Of a stretch of DNA of 64,000 bases, positions 1 to 10,905 are shown piece after piece. The stretch's first letter is position 1; each line of letters opens with the position of its first letter. A program made the position numbers and the translations under genes. Location: contig JAGVSM010005045.1 in NCBI GenBank assembly GCA_022494885.1, forward strand, positions 1-64,000, read 5' to 3'. This DNA is from Micrasema longulum. Lineage: Eukaryota; Arthropoda; Insecta; Trichoptera; Brachycentridae. Under the pieces are notes generated by a model, which saw nothing but the letters and a program-made list of their open reading frames with translations, made no database searches and was not told the origin of the DNA.

Positions 1-234
1 AAAAATTTTAAGATGTATAAAAATAGAAATAAACGTATTTGTTTATAAATCACCTTAAATCAACACTATTACTCAATGGAATAAGGGAAAAAAAATCCAC
101 TCAACATATTGAAAACACTATTATTTAACATTTTTTACGGAAACAAATTAGAAAATTTCGCAAAAAACCGCACGAAAATTTGTCAAACCCTTTTCGAATT
201 TTTCAGTAATTTTCTAAATTAAGGTACATTTAAA
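1..234. other. A+T-rich sequence, nothing identified
   Basis: Low-complexity A/T-rich sequence with no open frame, TIR or tRNA-like motif that I can recognise. Confidence 0.5.
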
Positions 235-360
235 AATTTACCATAATTTGACGTGTAAGATTTTTATTTAGAAACTTCGCTGGTCTACCTTATCTGTATA
301 ATGTTATTTAATCATTTTTGACCGTATGGTTCTGTAAAACAAATAAAGAAATAAATAAAT
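235..360 (+). repeat. Retroelement 3' end with A-rich tail (copy 1)
   Basis: The block GAAACTTCGCTGGTCT near 270 recurs at 1770, in the same orientation and after a similar T-rich lead-in. This copy ends in an AAATAAAGAAATAAATAAAT-like tail, as expected for the 3' UTR of a truncated non-LTR retrotransposon. No coding part is visible upstream, so the parent family is unknown. Confidence 0.4.
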
Positions 361-635
361 TATAACTTTCATTAACAAACTGAGATTTGTCAAATAACCC
401 GTGATGAAAAATTCCCTTGGCTTTCTTCCATTATTCACCGAGAATTTTTAAGAAATGCAAATTATACCATCCACGATTCGCAATGTAAAACTTAACTTGC
501 AAAGATTGGATAGTTTTTCGATTACTACGAGTATTACCAAATGATGCATTTAATCAGCGGTTGTAACAAGTGTTTAGACCTTATTGAGTTGATTTCTAGA
601 CATAAACAAGTTTTGTATTTGGCCTATTGGAATGT

Positions 636-870
636 GTTTTTTTTATTTTTATTTATTGAGGATATCAACAGTAATACATGTAAAAAAATATAACAAATAA
701 AATATACAGAGAATAAAACCAATGACAGATATCCACAAAAAATACATGAAATACTCGTACAATACATGTTAGTGTGTTAGGGTGAGTGTAAGTGTGTGAG
801 GATGGTTGAGTGAGTATTAAATGGAATGAGGGTGGACATTGTAACGGTCAGTATTGGTTGAAATAAATTA
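636..870 (-). repeat. Probable minus-strand retroelement 3' end
   Basis: A T-rich left edge (TTTATTTTTATTTATTGAGG) reads as a degenerate poly(A) tail on the minus strand. It is followed by a GTGTGAG/GTGAGTG-rich stretch. Similar T-rich edges occur at 6.48 and 10.44 kb. No coding sequence is left, so this is an inference from tail structure only. Confidence 0.35.
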
Positions 871-944
871 TTTGGTCCCAGGTGGGCGACATTATAGAGA
901 TAGATTATCAAAAATCACTAAGCAAATTTTTTCTTAAATTTTCA

Positions 945-1345
945 ATCTTTTGAGTACTATGAAATCTGTTGAAAGCGGAGCGAGAAAGTTTAATGCTACG
1001 GGAAAATGGATACTAAAAATGTTTTTTTACACGCAGTAAAAAATATAGCATTTGATTGTACTACTAAGTTTTAAGATTTTTTTTGAACTATCTCACAAGT
1101 TCTTTGGAATCAACTACAGCGTTGTTATGTGTTGTAATAGATTTCCGGTTTCCAGGAAGCCAATTCACCAGTCAAAGCAACTCTCCGACGAAAAATAGTG
1201 ACGTCACGGGCGGAGTAATTTCAAAATTACAAAATTGAAAAAAGATAATAAAAATTGGCTTAGTTTGACAGTCAATTAATTAAAAAATAAAACACAATCT
1301 GAACTTTTTCATTATGATCGACTTGTATTAGCAGGAAAAAAAATA
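945..1345 (+). repeat. Dispersed repeat F, copy 1
   Basis: One of five copies of an unclassified repeat of at least 400 bp (others: 11745-12160 plus; 27060-27690 plus, interrupted; 40540-41010 minus; 48930-49240 minus). Shared landmarks in order are a CTACGGGAAA-type left block, ACGCAGTAAAAA, a TTTAATTGTA-type block, a GACGTCAC-like site, GGCGGAGTAATTTC and an AAATTGGCTTAGTTT-type end. No coding capacity and no clear TIR are visible, so it could be a non-autonomous DNA element or an LTR/LINE fragment. Confidence 0.6.
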
Positions 1346-1744
1346 TAAGTAAAAAAAATTAAATATAAAGTTTATTAAATATAATAATAATGTTTTTAAT
1401 AAAATCGCGAAATATAAATATTTTTTTTATATTAAATGTCAAACTCTTTGTAAAGTAAAGTAAAGTCTGCAGCACTAACTGCACAACACTCTTTCCTCTA
1501 TCGTTATTGCTCTAATTTTGATGGTTTTTTTTCATCTATTAATATATTTTACATGCTCCTTAATTTATTTAAAAATTAATTAAGACTTATTATTTCTGGC
1601 TGCAATACGATCCCACTTTCTATTTAATTATGCTCACACTTACACACAACTGAACACTTACTCCCACACTAATACACATAACGACACATGTACACTTACT
1701 ATCATACAAATACACGTAAACGCATCATTTTGTTGTAACACAAT

Positions 1745-1862
1745 TTAATAATAGGTATGATTTTTATTTTGAAACTTCGCTGGTCTGTCTTTAAACCGTA
1801 TTTTAAAAAAAAAAGTTGTTTTGTCATTGCCGACTGTTTGTTTCTTTAAAATAAAAAGATAA
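1745..1862 (+). repeat. Retroelement 3' end with A-rich tail (copy 2)
   Basis: Second copy of the 235-360 repeat, sharing GATTTTTATTTTGAAACTT and then CGCTGGTCT. It ends in an A-rich stretch near 1860. The CACTTACACACA-rich sequence just upstream (1625-1740) may be part of the same 3' UTR. Confidence 0.4.
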
Positions 1863-1949
1863 ACATCTATATTCCTTCAATACTTCCATCTTTTGATGTT
1901 TGTTAAGTAAAAAGCTGAAACCCTTATTGATGTGGGAGAGTTTGATTTG

Positions 1950-2245
1950 ATTGAATTATTTCACCCGCATACTATGTAACGCCTGAAAACATTTTTCAAT
2001 GTTTATACTTCTTCTTGGACCAGGTGAATATATAATCAATGTTTTTAGTTTGTCTAAATTTTTGAAGACAAGAAAACTCAATTTAACCCTTTAGAGAGCT
2101 GTTTAAATTAACATATGACGAGAGAGATGGAGAAAATTTTAAAGAACGGAATATACAGGTCTAGGCATTAACAGGGTTTATGACCTGCCTTTGGCTAGTT
2201 TGAGTAGCCACTTTAAGTGCCGTGTAACTGTCTTAATACTAATTA
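1950..2245 (+). repeat. Dispersed foldback-type repeat E, copy
   Basis: Carries the two diagnostic blocks of repeat E: a GAATTATTTCACC...AACGCCTGAAAACA block and a TCTAGGCATTAACAGGG...GTAGCCACTTTAA block, separated by a TTTGTCTAAAT...GAAGACAAG spacer. Other copies or partial copies lie at 18819-18955, 22976-23119, 26775-27015, 31965-32300, 38525-38675, 39455-39610 and 50465-50890. Block orientation varies between copies, which fits a palindromic element. Confidence 0.55.
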
Positions 2246-3439
2246 CAGAACACCTAATATTCTGTTTAATTGTATTTAAAAGAATATGAGCTAAATCAAT
2301 GGAATCACTCTTAACGAACGTTATACACATTTATCGGAAATGTTACTATTATGATATTATGAAATTTCAAAATTTTATAATTAAAGTAATTTTAAAGAAA
2401 CCCTCAAAATTCTATATAAACTATTCACTGGTTCATACAGAAGACAGTTAACACTATTTATAAAATAAATTCGGTTGTACAAATGTATAAAAACGAAAAA
2501 AATAAAATATTTGAGATAAATAAGTCACTAAGATACCAAAATAACATAAACCCCTGAATTTCACACAAGTCATGGTCAAAAAGCGTTTTCTTCAAATGTG
2601 TCAAATATTACAATAATCTCTCCAACTAAAAAGTATAAAAAATAATATTTCAATAAATAAATTCAAAGTAAATTTAAAGAATTTTTTTTAACAAGTGTAA
2701 AAATTGTATTCAATATTTGTAAGTATGAATGTATGAGTATTTTCTGTATTTCTTTTTACATCCTATTTTTTTTCTAATGTACTTATTATACTGTTTATTC
2801 AAAATGAAATGAATTCTATAAATAAATAATCAAAACTGTATAAATCAGTCTCTAAGCACAAGAATTAGTCTCTTTTTTTGGAGAGTTACTGTTATAACAT
2901 TTACTAGATGTAGAAAAGTAGATTTGTTTAGAATAAAAAAAACATGTACCCTTTATTAAGTTCAGTAGTAAAAAAAAATAAAAAAATATTTCACTTACCG
3001 TTTTTTGTAAATTAATGTTACGAAATGCCTTATAATATTGTAATTTGATTAGAATGAGGGAAAAATTGTCATTATTCACGAAGTTTGTTCATGTAATAAC
3101 GACTTAAAGGATTATGGTGGGTAGAGATCCATTCATTGAGTCATTGTATTCTTAAAGAATAATACCAGTTTGAATTATCGAATAAGGGTGTGTAACAACG
3201 TTGATTGACGAGCCTTATAAATTAGGAAGAAAGAAGAAAAAGGTTTCTAGATCCGAGTGCAAATATTTCAAGTTGACAGAACAAGGGATACGATGTTTCT
3301 GTGTATTGCCAAGATTTTTGCTTATTACTTACAGAGGAATTCAATTAAGTTTCAAATTCAAATTCATTCATTTTACCGAAATAACATTACAAACGACAAA
3401 ATATTCTAGGCGTTATATTGGTACAACATAACGCCCTTG
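2246..3439. other. Intergenic A+T-rich sequence
   Basis: No recognisable gene. The end near 2835 (TATAAATAAATAATC) resembles an A-rich retroelement tail, but no coding part precedes it. Confidence 0.4.
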
Positions 3440-3690
3440 AGCAATGCTTTTACATTATTATGGTATAATACTCTCCAATAGCAAGAGTTTTTGCCTCTTC
3501 AATATATGTAGTTTTACTGATGTGAAATATGTCGATCTCTATGGTGATTATGTTTGGCTGCCTGACTGCTCTTCCGATTGGCATATCTTCATCGATACAT
3601 ACCGAAACGGCTTAAATTACTTTTGTACTATATCTCTCTACTTCGATATGTTCTACCGATTTGTCATGTTGACATCATAAGATCAAATCC
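3440..3690 (-). pseudogene. Non-LTR retrotransposon RT C-terminal tail, family H
   Basis: Read on the minus strand, 3690-3440 aligns with the plus-strand copy at 39130-39320 through the shared core GCCGATAGGAAGAGCAGTAA (here GCCAATCGGAAGAGCAGTCA) and the following block encoding E-I-D-x-F-H-x-S-x-T. It is the extreme C-terminus of a LINE RT open frame. The plus-strand open frames here are shadows. The copy is short, 5'-truncated and interrupted by stops. Confidence 0.5.
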
Positions 3691-3699
3691 AACCAATGA

Positions 3700-4604
3700 A
3701 CGACCCCGAAAATTTAGTTCGCGTTTCTTACTTAATAAATATTTAAAATAAGTCTCATTTATATTTTGAACAAGCCTCTGTAATAAAAAGTGATCACTTT
3801 GAGGCGATTATAAACACCGAAAAATTTCAATTCAAGCAAAAACTGCTGGCTTGAGCATGATTTTCAATGATTTTCGACAATTACAAAGACGGTATGCTTA
3901 ATAATCGTTTGTATGTATCTACCGAGCGATTATAAAGCTGGCTCCTGTAACGTTTCGATACGTACACTCAGGAAGATCGTAAAACAGATATAAAAAGTAC
4001 AATAGTTAAGTTTTTATTACAAAATGGCAACATGTTAATGCCTAGATGCTCTTAAATGTTAATAAGACAGCATTTAGCTACAATATATGTACATCATATT
4101 TACATTTTGTTAAATTTATTTCAATGCTTATATTATTAATATTTACATGTGTATATACGATGTATTTAGTATCGTCGAACTAATTTTTATAATAATTGAA
4201 TTTTAATTTTTATCTTTTATATTTTTAAGTTTATTTAAATTCATATTCTTGAATATTTTAATTTAATTTTATTTTGATTATTATTACTGTTATTATTGAT
4301 GTACATTAAAAAAACATATTTTTACTACGAGACTTTATTCTAGTGAAATCGTATTCGATTGTATAAATTGCATATGTTTTCAATAAAATTTTATTAATAC
4401 TAATCTTATATAAATTCTAATAAACTGCAAAAATAACATACAGTGAAAACTAAATTTTAAATTTTTCTTTTGTGACTATTGGTGTTCACATATAATTGGT
4501 AAAACATATCAAGTGTTATTATTTTTTTCTTTTATAAATTGTATTTATATTGTGATATATTTTTCTCTTTGTGAACTGAAAATAAATAAATAAATCTAGG
4601 CGTT
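3700..4604. other. A+T-rich stretch ending in a TAAATAAATAAAT tail
   Basis: No gene recognised. The very A/T-rich sequence from 4040 ends in AAAATAAATAAATAAAT at about 4590, consistent with a plus-strand retrotransposon 3' UTR, but I found no RT coding remnant upstream. Confidence 0.35.
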
Positions 4605-4654
4605 CGTTTTCGAAGCTTACAGTTATGTCAGAATTTAATTTGGCTTTGACCCAT

Positions 4655-4805
4655 TGCGATGGTATAAACCGATGTACTATCATCACAACTTGATGGTGGG
4701 GGGATCAGTAGTGTATCTTCGTAATCGCTCGGAAGAGTTGTCTTCAACTATGACTTCTCGGTTAAGTTTTGTCACTTTAGTCCGTAGATAGTGTTCATGC
4801 CAAGA
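4655..4805 (+). repeat. Dispersed repeat J, copy 1
   Basis: Aligns with 41255-41405 in the same orientation. Shared landmarks are GGGGATCRGTARTGTATCTT, TTGTCTTCAACTAT and TTTGTCAYTTTAGTSCGTAG. It is non-coding and unclassified. Confidence 0.55.
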
Positions 4806-4904
4806 AGTAAGGAATAAAAAACTAAATAAATAAAGCACTGTTTTAACAATATGAAGTAAACAAATTAAAGATGGATTTCCGAAGAGTAGCTTTTGTAGAT
4901 AGTA

Positions 4905-5139
4905 AAGCTAGGATTTCCTAGGACAGCGGTGCCCGTATCTTAGCGGCCGTAGTGAACGGTGATACGGTGGACAGCCGTCGTAACAGTGACTAGAGAGTGT
5001 TTTTATTTTTAAACGATGTTATCAACATCGTTTTCCTAGAAAACCACTCTCTAGTCACCGTTACGACGGCTGTCCACCGCATCACCGTTCACTACGGCTG
5101 TTAAAATACGGGCGTCGCTGTCCTAGGAAACCCTAGCTT
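4905..5139. mobile_element. Foldback (MITE-like) element with 95-bp inverted arms
   Basis: The left arm 4905-4999 and right arm 5045-5139 are inverted copies with few mismatches, opening with AAGCTAGGRTTTCCTAGGAC. The centre (5011-5033) holds a second small palindrome, AAACGATGTT/AACATCGTTT. There is no coding capacity. The G+C-rich arms stand out against the background. TSD not resolved because the palindrome runs into the flanks (TTAAG-like). Confidence 0.75.
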
Positions 5140-5920
5140 AAGTAGATACCGCCGCCATGTGGTCTACTGGCTGCTTGATAATTCTTGAAAGAAGATAGAG
5201 GGATGATGTCTATTGTTCCAACGACTTAGTGTCCATTGTGATTCGTATTATTTAGTTTTATGAGACGCAACATTCCTATTCTTTTAACATTTTTACATCA
5301 ATACGAGTATTAGACACATACGTGTATGAGAGGTTTTAACTATCAATGTCTATGTTATTAGTGGGTAGGTATTAAAAAATATATATAATTATTAATAAAC
5401 ACAAGTTTACTTTAAGAAGCACTATTGATATTTATTAATTATGGGCGGTAGTGTTATAGACACCTAATTTTGGGTACTTTCGCATTAAAGGTATATACGG
5501 TTTAAGTGAATTCTTATAAAATTTTATGATTTTAAGGTTACAAGCGCACTAATGTTTCAATGTTTTCATCGTTTACTATTTGTCACAAATTTAAAAAAAA
5601 TAAAGTGAAAAACAATGTTATCAAATACATAGTTTTCTTTTATCCACTATTTTTCTTTAATGTGACTAAACATTGACAACTTATAAACACTAACTTAACG
5701 TTTTCTAACTGTTAACAACTTATTTTCACATTTTAAGCTACGGTTGTAAATGAACTATATTTCACGCCCAGCCCGTACGGTGGTTAAGCACTCCAATATT
5801 ATATCCAAACACTTTTTTATAGAAACAAAAAATTACTAAAAATCCACACTATATTATGAAGAGAAGGAGGGGGGGATGGGAAAGAAAAGAGAAGAAATGA
5901 AAAACTAAAATATTTAGATA
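5140..5920. other. A+T-rich sequence, nothing identified
   Basis: No gene or repeat recognised. There is a short G-rich run near 5865. Confidence 0.4.
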
Positions 5921-5923
5921 GTG

Positions 5924-6142
5924 ACATTTTAATTTCGATTTTAATGAAAATAAAGAAGCGTCTCTGATATTAGTGAGTAAATTATTCTACAATCCAGCAG
6001 CTTATACTATGAAAGAGGAGGAAAAAATATTAGAGCAGCAAATTGGTATTAAAAGGGTTCTCTCTTTACTAGAACGAAGAGATGTTGTGATAAAGGATGG
6101 AAGAGCTCTCTCAGATAAACAGGCGAAGTGGAATCATTATTA
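5924..6142 (+). CDS. Unrecognised coding-like segment
   Basis: An open frame of about 72 codons ends at TAG 6140-6142. The second half is rich in charged residues in an amphipathic pattern (MKEEEKILEQQ, then KRVLSLLERRDVVIKDGRAL). This differs from the low-complexity peptides typical of this A+T-rich DNA. I do not recognise the family. A donor-like GTGAGTAAAT lies inside at about 5974 and an acceptor-like AATCCAG just before 5999, so a terminal exon starting near 5999 is possible. It could also be a transposon remnant or chance. Confidence 0.2.
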
Positions 6143-6158
6143 GTAGCCATTTGTTAAA

Positions 6159-6185
6159 TGTCGCAGTCGGCAGTTGGCACATTCC
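6159..6185. repeat. Isolated copy of a PLE-associated motif
   Basis: GTCGCAGTCGGCAGTTGGCA matches the motif that forms a 27-bp inverted repeat around the GIY-YIG fragment at 60236-60262 and 60446-60472. Here it stands alone. Confidence 0.45.
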
Positions 6186-6481
6186 GATATCTGGACTTTA
6201 ACTAATATTTTAATCATTTGTGTGTTTTAAAAACTATGGATTTATTAAGAGTACAAATTTAAAGGACTCGGTCCTATTAATAGATACAAGTAACTTGAAA
6301 ACTAGGGTCGCTCTATAATCCAAGCTACCTACACTTGATTGAGATTTGTAACAATGTATTACAGTTTTAAATCATTTACTTAACAATATCTAGTAAATAA
6401 GTAAATTCCAAAATTATTTATCGTGAAAATATTGAAAAATGTCTTCCTTGGCATGGGTTTCCCAGTAAAATAAATTGTTAT

Positions 6482-7185
6482 TTAAACTATTTTTATTTTT
6501 CATTTTATTTTTATTTATTAAGGAAAAACAACAGTTGTTCTATAATAATACAAAATATAAAAAATAGTACATACATCCAGTTAAAGTTTTTCACAAATAT
6601 AATGAGAGAACACGTTACAAAATAAAAAGAAAAATAATATAGTATATAAGATATGAGAAAGAAAAAAAAAAGAGCTCGTAAGAAGGTTAAGGGGTGAGGA
6701 TATAGACGGAGGAGTGGAGGAGAGGGATTTTCATAATATAGTTTACCAATTCAAAATTTTGATATTATAATAAAATAAACATAATTAAAGGAACATAAAC
6801 TTATTACACACTGACAAATGTTTCATTTTAAAGTTTTTTCTTGAAGTCACAAAATTTTGTACAAAAAATATTTTAAATGGGGACAAAGTAAATTAAATTT
6901 GGAGCTGCTACGATAATTAAACGAGTTTTGAACATAATTTTTTTTGGGCAATGAATTATTAAAAAAAAGAACTTGTCGTTTTGACTTTACGGAACAATTG
7001 ATTGAAATACGCTCCAAGAGATATGGACTATCGATAAAATTGTTTAAAATTTTGAAAAGGAAAGACAGATCAGAAATGCTTCTACGTTTAGTAAGGGAAG
7101 TTAAACTATGAAAGAAAGAAGAGTCTTCATACGAGTCAAAATATGTAAGAGATTTACGATCCAGAAGTTTAAGGAATCTAGGAAT
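6482..7185 (-). pseudogene. 5'-truncated non-LTR retrotransposon, RT C-terminal tail
   Basis: On the minus strand an uninterrupted frame of about 110 codons runs from 7182 to a TGA at 6847-6849. It contains the LINE tail pattern S-x-S-D-L-S-F-L-F-K-I-L-N, then S-P-Y-L-L-E-R-I and R-Q-V-L-F-F. This is the region following the RT palm and thumb in Jockey/CR1-like elements; no catalytic motif is present. About 350 bp of 3' UTR follows and ends in the T-rich (minus-strand A-rich) edge at 6482-6525. The lack of stops suggests a fairly young truncated insertion. Confidence 0.7.
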
Positions 7186-8420
7186 CTATTCTGTATTTTA
7201 TGTAGTTATGATATATAAATTGTATATACACTATATTCTCGTGAAGTATTAAATTAATCAAATAAATTAATATTATAACATTTATATTTGAAGCACTAAC
7301 GTTGTGATTATTCATTATAATAAAATAAACATAAAATATCTGTGTTTTTAGCTACTTTTTAAAAAAATCAATCTACTGACCCGTTACACAACCTTTTCAA
7401 TAAACATTTAATATTTACTAATGAACCATTCCCTTTTTTATTTTAACAATGTTCACCAAATAATTTGTCTGAATACATAAAGTTAGTAAATGTATAAGTG
7501 AAGTATTTTTTAAATGTTTTTCTTGTAAAAATGGGAGTTGTGGAGTGAAATAAAGTACCTAATTATAATAAATCTGAAATCTTCTGATTAAGTTGTAAAA
7601 ACTGCGATTCAATATACATTGGAAAAACTAAAAAAACTTTAGTATTAGAGAAAAAGAACACTTAAGGTGCCTCATTATTATTTTTTCTGAATTTGCAAAT
7701 CATCTAAAAATAATCATAATTTAAATATAAACTTTTCATGCGGTAAAATAAAATACTAAAATAAGACACGTTGGATAAGAAAAAAATAATATATTTCCAA
7801 ATAAACAATATTTTCTTGAGTCCACTACTGTCTTGTATTAAAGATCGTATGCATCTCACTCCACATCTCCCATCTTTATAAGAACAACATGACAAAAAGA
7901 CATGACTCATTAGCTCCATATGTTGAGATTTAAATTCAGTAAACACTTTTAAAATAAAATAGCATAAGATTCATTAGTAAGTTATAAAAAAAGCATGTGT
8001 AGCTTAAAAACCGGTCGGCAGAAAAAACAAAAAGTTCGTAGTTAAAAAAAAATTGGTTTTATATTCAATTTAATGAAATATTGTTTATGTAAAAGAAAAA
8101 TAGTTGAAACACTGACAATTTTAGTATTGATTTATTATTTTTATGTTTTTAATTTTTTCAATCAACACAAATAAAAATCGCGTGTATGTATTATGGTCTA
8201 CCGACTTCAGTGTTTACACTACAACTTGACATCCATTTAAAAAATAATTATTAATACGACTAGTTTAAAATACCCTTAAACGTAAATAAAACATTGAAAA
8301 AACCTTTTTTCGCACAATTTTTCGTTGATTTTAACATTCTTAAAACACCACGGATAATTTTTAAATTCTTTCATTAATGTATTCCGTTCTTTTATTCGTC
8401 CTTATCTCCAGAGCCCGGCA
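7186..8420. other. A+T-rich sequence, no gene recognised
   Basis: No repeat, RT remnant or TIR recognised. The 80-codon minus-strand open frame around 7704-7946 has cysteine-rich but unrecognisable sequence and no supporting signals. Confidence 0.4.
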
Positions 8421-8631
8421 AATTTATCTTTCAGCGGTTTAGTGGTATCACTTTTTTCTGTCTTAGCAATTCAAAGCACCCCCACAAGCCTCCTTTATTG
8501 TTTCCTTGCCCTTTCTTCTCTCCCTCTTCCCTTATCTCTTCGTGTATCGCACTTTCAGTATATCCCACGACCCTCCCTAATTGTACGAGGGTTCTTAATA
8601 TGTCGTTTGTGATTTTTAATTTTCCCTTAAG

Positions 8632-8760
8632 ACCTTTGCCCGGCGCTGGAAACAAGACCCTTGAAGGTCAAAGTTGTTGACCGAGAAGTTTTTAAGGCTG
8701 TCAGTAAACAACGTCTTCGATTTAATTTAAAAAAACTATTACAGAACTTACTTAATACAT
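8632..8760 (+). CDS. Candidate internal exon, family unknown
   Basis: A pyrimidine-rich acceptor (TTTTCCCTTAAG ending at 8631) precedes a 129-bp stretch open in one frame. The stretch is followed exactly by the near-perfect donor GTAAGTATG at 8761. The encoded peptide is highly charged (KVKVVDREVFKAVSKQRLRF, then NLKKLLQNLLNT). Read-through into the intron reaches a stop after about ten codons. The local G+C content is higher than in the surroundings, and upstream (8460-8560) is a C/T-rich tract. I do not recognise the protein. No partner exon was found, so this may be a host exon, a transposon exon or chance. Confidence 0.3.
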
Positions 8761-9027
8761 GTAAGTATGAATCGTTTAGAACTCGACTATAATCAAGTTT
8801 TTTTACTACTTTATGATTAAAATGGCAGCTTTTAAAAAAAACAAGGAGTGCATCATAGTGAACAGGTGCCACATTCAATAGTATGAAGGCTATCTGGAGA
8901 TTGGATTTTTTCTCAGTGAAAACTTAATTCCGCCTATATAACGCCTGCATAACATTTATTTTCCTCAATGAATGCGATTCGTGGCACCTCACTAGTGCAA
9001 AAATTAACCAAATTTAACAAAATTTAA

Positions 9028-9078
9028 CCAATTTTTTGCTGATTTGGGTTCTAGAACCCGAATCAGCAAAAAAATTGG
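9028..9078. repeat. 51-bp near-perfect palindrome
   Basis: CCAATTTTTTGCTGATT and its inverted partner flank the centre GGGTTCTAGAACCC. The right arm is the start of the RTE-type RT tail that follows, so the left arm looks like a short inverted duplication of the element's own 5' end. This is consistent with a snap-back or micro 5' inversion during insertion. Confidence 0.7.
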
Positions 9079-9453
9079 TTTTGAGAATAGGTCTCTCAGA
9101 AGAATCTTGGGTAAGCGGTAGTTTGACTTTGTGAGGAATAAAGTAATAAAAAAACGGACGCAGCAAACTCCAGTGACAACTGTCGTCAAACAGAGGCGAT
9201 ATTGTTGGCTAGATCATATACTGCGAATGCCTCCTGAGAGCCCAAACCACACTTGCCTACTTTGCAAGGCATCAGGTTCTCGACGTCCTGGACGTCCACT
9301 GCTGACTGTTCGTCGGCAGTTTAAATCAGAACTTTGGGACGAAAACCTGACTTGACAGGACGCAAAAGAAGTTGGCAGCCGATAGAGATGCATTGAAGCT
9401 CTTTGAGGATACCATATGCTTCAACTAAGGAGCGGACATGGAATGATGATGAT
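9060..9453 (+). pseudogene. RTE-type LINE 3' end (endonuclease-RT C-terminus)
   Basis: The plus-strand frame reads FENRSLRRILG, stop, then WLDHILRMPPE, SGSRRPGRP and VRRQFKSELWDENLT. This is the conserved C-terminal block (LGHxLRM...RRPGRPxxxWRRxxxxEL) of RTE-like non-LTR retrotransposons. Stops interrupt it near 9119 and 9352. The 3' end is GGAGCGGACATGGAATGATG followed by ATG repeats at 9453, a microsatellite-type tail usual for RTE. A homologous fragment is at 12254-12590. The 3' tail resembles that of SINE A, which begins 50 bp downstream. Confidence 0.75.
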
Positions 9454-9504
9454 GTTAAATCTTGAAGTAAGGCACACAAATACTTATGTGTGCTCTAATA
9501 ATTT

Positions 9505-9698
9505 GTCGGCTTCGTGGTGTGGTGGTCAGCGCGTTTGCCTACCATGCAAGTGGTCTCGGGTTTAATTCCCGACATAGTTTACATGAAATATTTATTTAAA
9601 AATGTGTTTATACACTAGAATATGTCATAATCCCTAGACTGGCAGCTGAAGCGTAAGACTTATCATCTTACCTTCATGTGACAAAATGATAAAGTGCC
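9505..9698 (+). mobile_element. SINE A, 3'-truncated copy
   Basis: A tRNA-like head carries an A box (GTGGTGTGGTGGTCAGCGCG) and B box (GGTTTAATTCC). It is followed by the family body (TTTATACACTAGAATATGTC, then GAAGCGTAAGACT..TCATCTTACCTTCA). The copy breaks off near 9698, before the ATG-repeat tail seen in the complete copies at 27295-27563 and 55794-56043. Confidence 0.8.
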
Positions 9699-9699
9699 A

Positions 9700-10435
9700 A
9701 AACCTTTATTTATGCGGGTGTAATTAAAATTTTCACGGACGTATATAAAAGCATTACGACTATAAAGTACAGTGAACATAAGTAAAAGGTGTGATAGTTT
9801 CTTCGCCGTCTAATTTTAACTGATTTAGATGCGCATGATAATCAGATCGATGGCAGCTACGTATACTATCGTAACCCACAAAAAGTCAAATTTGGTTTTT
9901 TAACAGTAAAGCGTGTACAATTGCAATAAGTTTGAATCGCTTTATTCGAAATTTAAATTCAAATTTATTTTCTTCGTTAAGTATCGTGTGTTTTGCAAAT
10001 ACGTCCTTTAGACTATGGTATTAATATAAATTACTGTGTTAAATAATGGAACGAACATAGCGCCGCTTATCGTTGGTATCAGATACAATGCATTACGCTT
10101 ATAGAACTCACGTTGTCCCGTGTGCGGGTTTTGTTTCCTTTAGAGCACATAAAAGTTACATCGTTTTTTAAAAGTAAATAGATCGTCAAACAAATCCTTA
10201 TTTAAGTTCTTGACGTGGGAAATAATACTTTTTTAATGGTCATAATTCAAACTTCTTCAAAACCATTGTATGAAATACATACGATTATTTACGTTGTTTT
10301 TTAATATAAAAAAATATGTTATGTAGCGCCTTTGAGGTGATTTTCACAAAAATGGCGCTGTATAAATTATCCAAATATATATATATATATGTATATACCA
10401 CAATTTAATTCATTTAACAAATTAACTAATAAATC
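9700..10435. other. Unassigned sequence
   Basis: No gene recognised. A short AT microsatellite lies at about 10375-10397. Confidence 0.4.
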
Positions 10436-10720
10436 GTAAGTTATTTATTTATTTATTGATGAAATCATACAGTCTTTATATAAAACAATGTACAAAAAAA
10501 CAATTAAAAAAAGTAAGACCAATTACAGATTTCACACTAATGAATGCAGGAGAAGAGGGGAAAAATAATTTAATTTTAAAAAAGTAAAAATAAAAATATT
10601 ACATAAAAAGTTCATAAAAAGGAGAAGACATTGTAAAGCTACTCTACTTTCCTCCCTCTCTCTCTGCTTCCATGAACATTTCAATTCAATTGTAAAAAAT
10701 CACAACCAACAATAAATTAT
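10436..10720 (-). repeat. Probable minus-strand retroelement 3' end
   Basis: TTATTTATTTATTTATTGATG at the left edge looks like a reversed A-rich tail, followed by an A-rich 3' UTR-like stretch and a CTCTCTCTC run near 10660. No RT coding remnant could be read further to the right. Confidence 0.35.
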
Positions 10721-10779
10721 TCGATGCAGGTAGTAGATGTAGGTAAGTATAAATTAAGAGTTGAAATCAAATGTTTAAA

Positions 10780-10905
10780 ATAAAAAGTAAAAGTTAAAAT
10801 TAAAATGAAAAGTTTAAATTAAAATTAAGTTAAAAGTTTAAATTAAAAGTTAAAATTAAGAATTAAAATTAAAATTAAGAATTAAAATCATACATACGTT
10901 CATTT
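10780..10905. repeat. Degenerate AAAATTAAAGTT simple repeat
   Basis: About 125 bp of imperfect tandem repeats of AAAATTAAAAGTT and AATTAAAATTAAG units, consisting almost entirely of A and T with interspersed G. Confidence 0.7.

Noticed and set aside
7704..7946. 80-codon cysteine-rich minus-strand frame
   Set aside because: No splice signals, no repeat partner and no recognisable motif; length expected by chance in this sequence.
10375..10397. Possible promoter TATA cluster
   Set aside because: It is an AT dinucleotide microsatellite with no associated reading frame.
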